Shown: positions 14,255 through 16,645 of the stretch, in pieces
Layout of the letters: every line of letters starts with the position of its first letter
How positions within the stretch are numbered: position 1 is the first letter of the stretch
Source of the DNA: Streptomyces chattanoogensis
GTDB taxonomy: Bacteria; Actinomycetota; Actinomycetes; Streptomycetales; Streptomycetaceae
Direction of reading: 5' to 3'
Assembly: GCF_001294335.1 (NCBI RefSeq)
Contig: NZ_LGKG01000188.1
Span: 1 to 16,645 of the forward strand
DNA length: 16,645 nt
Position numbers and translations under genes: made by a program
The notes under the pieces: model-generated
What the model was told of the DNA's origin: nothing
Database searches by the model: none
The model's input: only the letters and a program-made list of their open reading frames with translations

Positions 14255-14520
14255 TCACGTCCTGGGGAGCGTGCCGCGCAAGTGATCGAGGTGCTGCCGC
14301 ACATAGTCGGCCAGGTCGGCGTAGAACGGCACGCGGGCTGCTGCCTGGAGGACTTCTGTGCAGGCGGTCAGCTCCCCGAGTCGGCTGGAGGGAGTGCCCA
14401 GGACGTGGGCGAACTCCTTGCGGACTCGTTCCGCGATGTCCGGCACGGGGAGGGAGTGCAGGTAGAGGTTGGCTGCGTCGTAGCCGGTGGGGCGGCACCC
14501 AGCAAGACCGTCGACAAGAA
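14255..14520 (-). pseudogene. C-terminal fragment of an unidentified protein
   Basis: On the minus strand about 88 residues ending at TGA 14257-14255 look like real protein. They include GYDAANLYLHSLPVPDIAER, VRKEFAHVLGTPSSRLGEL and VPFYADLADYVRQHLDHL, amphipathic helices with sensible Leu/Ala/Arg spacing. Upstream of about 14520 the frame passes into sequence that reads better as the plus-strand gene fragment starting there, so the 5' part is lost. I do not recognise the family. It lacks start and promoter. Confidence 0.4.
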
Positions 14521-14539
14521 GAGCGACAGTGTCGGGTGT

Positions 14540-15304
14540 ATGGAGACCTCCACGCCGAAGCCCGAGGTCGGCACCCTGGCGGCGAGGAATGCCTCGCTGG
14601 CCGGTCGGCAGTGCCGCGCCAGGCCCGGGTCCTGGTGGTAGACCCGGTTCGATGCCTGCGGTCGTATCTCCCTGAACTACACCGTGATCGACCTCAGAAC
14701 AAAGCGTCAGATCGGTCGGGCGTCCTTCACCGCAACCCAGGAGATCCAGCTCGCCCACCTCTCCGGGCAGTGGCACACCGAGAACACTCTGACGCTCGAC
14801 AGCGCCTACGGCGCGGCGAAGGGGCTCCGTGCCGCCTGGAAGGTCTCCTGCAGTGACAATGCCTGTAACAGCGACTCCGCATGGACGGGCTCCGAATCGG
14901 TCGGCAAGGGCCGGGTCGCGGACGGCGCCACCACCCACAACTGGAAGGCGGGGAAGCCGGTTCAGGGATTCCGGCTGAAGAGCACCGTCACCATTCTCGG
15001 CGTGGGGCAGGTTCTCATCGCTCCGGCCTGGTTCCAGGTGCCGACGACGGTCCGGTGCGACAAGACCTGCAACGCGAAGTCCTCGCGCGACGGCAAAAGC
15101 CGCGGGTAGGACTGCGCGGAGATCCGGCCCGAGAAGCAGAACGGGCAGTGGACCATTCACTACGTCAACAACGTGGCGAACAGACGGCGCACGATCGGCC
15201 ACGTACCGAACAGGCAGAACGGCTCCGTTGGCGGCTCGCTGTCACGTTTCTACCAGAACCAGCGCATGATCGACGGTGACAGGTTCTGGCTCTACGTCCG
15301 CTGA
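14540..15304 (+). pseudogene. Secreted-protein-like gene remnant with two in-frame stops
   Basis: One frame runs from about 14505 to TGA 15302-15304 and is broken by TAG at 14639-14641 and TAG at 15107-15109. Between and beyond the stops it reads as a beta-rich, Thr/Asn/Ser-rich protein with several cysteines: ACGRISLNYTVIDL, WKVSCSDNACNSDSAWTG, TTVRCDKTCN. The last part is NGQWTIHYVNNVAN and FYQNQRMIDGDRFWLYVR. Composition and cysteines suggest an exported protein. The first part faintly recalls the region before the catalytic domain of Streptomyces NucA/NucB-like secreted proteins, and I cannot confirm this. No signal peptide is visible, so the 5' end is missing as well. The listed start is the first ATG in the frame, not a claimed initiation site. 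Confidence 0.5.
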
Positions 15305-15314
15305 AGCCAGCCGG

Positions 15315-15348
15315 CGTGGGGGTGTGGCGTGTCCGGCCCACCCCCACG
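15315..15348. terminator. Hairpin terminator between convergent genes
   Basis: CGTGGGGGTG (15315-15324) pairs perfectly with CACCCCCACG (15339-15348). The stem can extend by GGC/GCC across a one-base bulge. It lies between the end of the plus-strand remnant and the stop of the minus-strand DUF6461-like gene, so it can serve both directions. Confidence 0.7.
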
Positions 15349-15351
15349 GTG

Positions 15352-15951
15352 TCAGTCGTCGAAGTCGATCGACGGGATTTTCGCCAGCGAAGCCAGCACG
15401 ACCTGTGGTGGGGTGAGAACCACGCCGGTGTAGCCGTGCAGCAGCGCGAGGGCCTTCAGCTTGGGGAGCTGGTCATTGGCAGGATCGAAGAAGCCCGCGC
15501 GGTGCATCTGGTCTGTGAGCCGGTCAGGATCCTCCCCGCCCTCTTCTCGCCTGAGCTCCGGCTCTGCCATATCGAACCGGGTGATCAGGCGTCCATCTTC
15601 CCAGTGCTCGACATAGCCGAGCGCGTTGCCGTTGTGCCAGCAGCCGATGAGCCGGGTTCCCTGCGAGGCCGCCGCGAGACGCGTTTCGTCGAAGGCCCAG
15701 ATGCTCGCAGGCTCCAGGGCGAACGCCCAGCCGTCCGCAACCCCGCCGTGCACGGCACCGTAGTCATCATCGTGCGCCATCGCCTCCGCGCAGAACTCGT
15801 CGACCTCTTCGGAATCCTCCGGGACGCGGATGTCAGCCGGACCGCAGCCGAGGCGCACGAGCAGCTCCCGGTCGGCCAAACCCTCGACCAGGGTCAGGCT
15901 GAACGCCAGGTGCATCTCGCCGATCCACTCGAGCGGATTGGAAGTCGCCAC
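15352..15951 (-). CDS. DUF6461-like protein
   Basis: About 199 residues, acidic and soluble, with no signal peptide or membrane segment. WIGEMHLAFSLTLVEGLADRELLVRLG near the N-terminus, a mid-protein DDYGAVHGGVADGWAFALEP with W and Y residues, and a late FDMAEPELRREEGG match what I remember of the actinomycete DUF6461 family, which has no known function. GTG at 15951 is preferred because an excellent ribosome binding site, GGGGAGGGGAAG (15963-15952), lies immediately upstream. ATG 16002 and GTG 16035 would add 17 or 28 residues but have poorly placed sites. It is convergent with the secreted-protein remnant. It appears intact, unlike its neighbours. Confidence 0.65.
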   Translation of the reverse strand: MATSNPLEWIGEMHLAFSLTLVEGLADRELLVRLGCGPADIRVPEDSEEVDEFCAEAMAHDDDYGAVHGGVADGWAFALEPASIWAFDETRLAAASQGTRLIGCWHNGNALGYVEHWEDGRLITRFDMAEPELRREEGGEDPDRLTDQMHRAGFFDPANDQLPKLKALALLHGYTGVVLTPPQVVLASLAKIPSIDFDD

Positions 15952-16068
15952 CTTCCCCTCCCCATACTGCGAAAACCGTGTGCCGGCGTCGAGGCTACGC
16001 ATAATCTCCGCTTGGTGACCGCTCGCCCCCTTCACGGCGTCATGCAGGCGTCGCCGTGCTCACCGAGC

Positions 16069-16390
16069 TCAGGGCCGAGCCAACGACAACGGGGCCATTG
16101 ATAGTCCCTGACGCAATGTGGTTCGCAGGCGGCGCCAGCAGACGAGGGAGCATGCGAGCTTGAGGAGGGCTTCGTGGATGTCGTCACGGGTCTCCCATCG
16201 GATACGTAGGCGGCCGAACCAGTGGGGGCAGGAGCGCGATGGTCTGCTCGGCCACCCATCGCTTGGTGCCCAGACCTGAGCCGTGCTCCGTGCCGCGGCG
16301 GGCGATGACCGGCTTGATGCCCTTCGCCCGGGCCTAGGCCGAGATGGCCCGCAGGCCGTTCTTGCGCCGGGCACCGTAGGCTTCGCAATT
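16069..16390 (-). pseudogene. IS5-type transposase C-terminal fragment, stop and frameshift
   Basis: Reading leftwards from about 16390, RRKNGLRAISA is followed by an in-frame TAG (16336-16334). Next come ARAKGIKPVIARRGTEHG and SGLGTKRWVAEQTIALL, then a frame change in a C-run near 16223-16228, then HWFGRLRIRWETRDD and IHEALLKLACSLVCWRRLR. These are the end segments of a common actinomycete IS5-family transposase (DDE superfamily), with the glutamate in VAEQTI. It differs from the transposase at 1396-2211 and is a separate IS lineage. The N-terminal two thirds are missing and no terminal repeat was recognised, so it is a dead scrap. Confidence 0.75.
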
Positions 16391-16508
16391 GAGGTGTCTG
16401 TTTCTACGGTGAGCCGCAGAGAGCCGATCCAGATGTGGCGGATACCCAAGCAAAAAGACTTTGGCGCTCCAGATTGGGCACAACCGTTCGGCTCGGGGGT
16501 TGCAGGGC

Positions 16509-16645
16509 GTGATCTTCACGCGTGATGACCGTGCGGAGGAGGGGACGCTGTCGTCGCGTCTGGGGCTGGTGACGGAGGCGGTGGAGGCGGCCCCGGGGAT
16601 GGACCTCTACGGGTATCTCGTGGAGCAGATGACGTACGGCGGCAA
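16509..16645 (+). CDS. Start of an unidentified gene, cut by the window end
   Basis: An open frame from GTG 16509 to the window edge gives 45 residues, including VIFTRDDRAEEGTLSSRLGL, VTEAVEAAPGMDLYGYL and VEQMTYGG. Nearly all codons end in G or C, which supports real coding. It might start further upstream, since the same frame stays open for several codons before 16509. No ribosome binding site is convincing. The family is not recognised. Confidence 0.4.
   Translation, partial: MIFTRDDRAEEGTLSSRLGLVTEAVEAAPGMDLYGYLVEQMTYGG

Noticed and set aside
1..16645. tRNA, rRNA or CRISPR array
   Set aside because: No cloverleaf with a conserved T-loop, no rRNA sequence and no regularly spaced direct repeats were seen on either strand.

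Overview
The window is high-GC DNA with strong G/C preference at third codon positions, GTG/ATG starts, 4-nt overlapping operon genes and HdeD, DUF6461-like and Mog/CinA-like relatives. This points to an actinomycete, most likely Streptomyces or a close relative. The density of broken genes and insertion-sequence pieces marks it as an accessory, possibly chromosome-arm or plasmid, region. The organism call is inference; no rRNA or other marker is present.

Layout. 1-1377: the tail of an upstream gene, a terminator, a nested inverted repeat, and a frameshifted CinA-like (molybdopterin-binding fold) pseudogene. 1378-2211: an IS5-family transposase on the minus strand with its outer terminal repeat present and its inner end missing. 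2216-7717: a four-gene minus-strand operon, each junction a 4-nt start/stop overlap. In transcription order it encodes a VOC extradiol dioxygenase, a FAH-family hydrolase, an acyl-CoA synthetase and an MhpA-like FAD hydroxylase. 7718-7859: a divergent control region with several CTGATG/CATCAG half-sites. 7860-8507: a TetR-family regulator. 8650-10311: a DHA2-type MFS transporter whose start sits on a 28-bp palindrome. 10337-11171: a signal-peptide-like fragment fused to the C-terminal half of a second MFS transporter. 11190-11436: a collapsed copy of a related IS5 transposase on the plus strand, ending in the same terminal repeat in inverted orientation. 11441-16645: a P-type ATPase C-terminal scrap, an HdeD-like membrane protein, a diacylglycerol-kinase-fold protein, two unidentified gene fragments, a DUF6461-like protein, a broken second IS5-type transposase and the start of an unidentified gene cut by the window edge.

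Main hypothesis. The segment 1378-11436 (about 10.06 kb) has the anatomy of a composite transposon. Two related IS5-family copies face outwards with 23-bp terminal repeats identical at 20 positions, both abutting CTAG. They enclose a complete-looking module for an aromatic compound: hydroxylation, ring cleavage, product processing, CoA activation, export and one TetR regulator with shared operator motifs. The left transposase appears to lack the segment that carries the second catalytic aspartate and the right copy is a remnant, so the element is probably frozen. The left transposase also starts 4 nt after the hydroxylase stop, which makes it the de facto last gene of the TetR-controlled operon.

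The substrate of the module cannot be read from the sequence. An alkyl- or acyl-substituted phenol is a reasonable guess.
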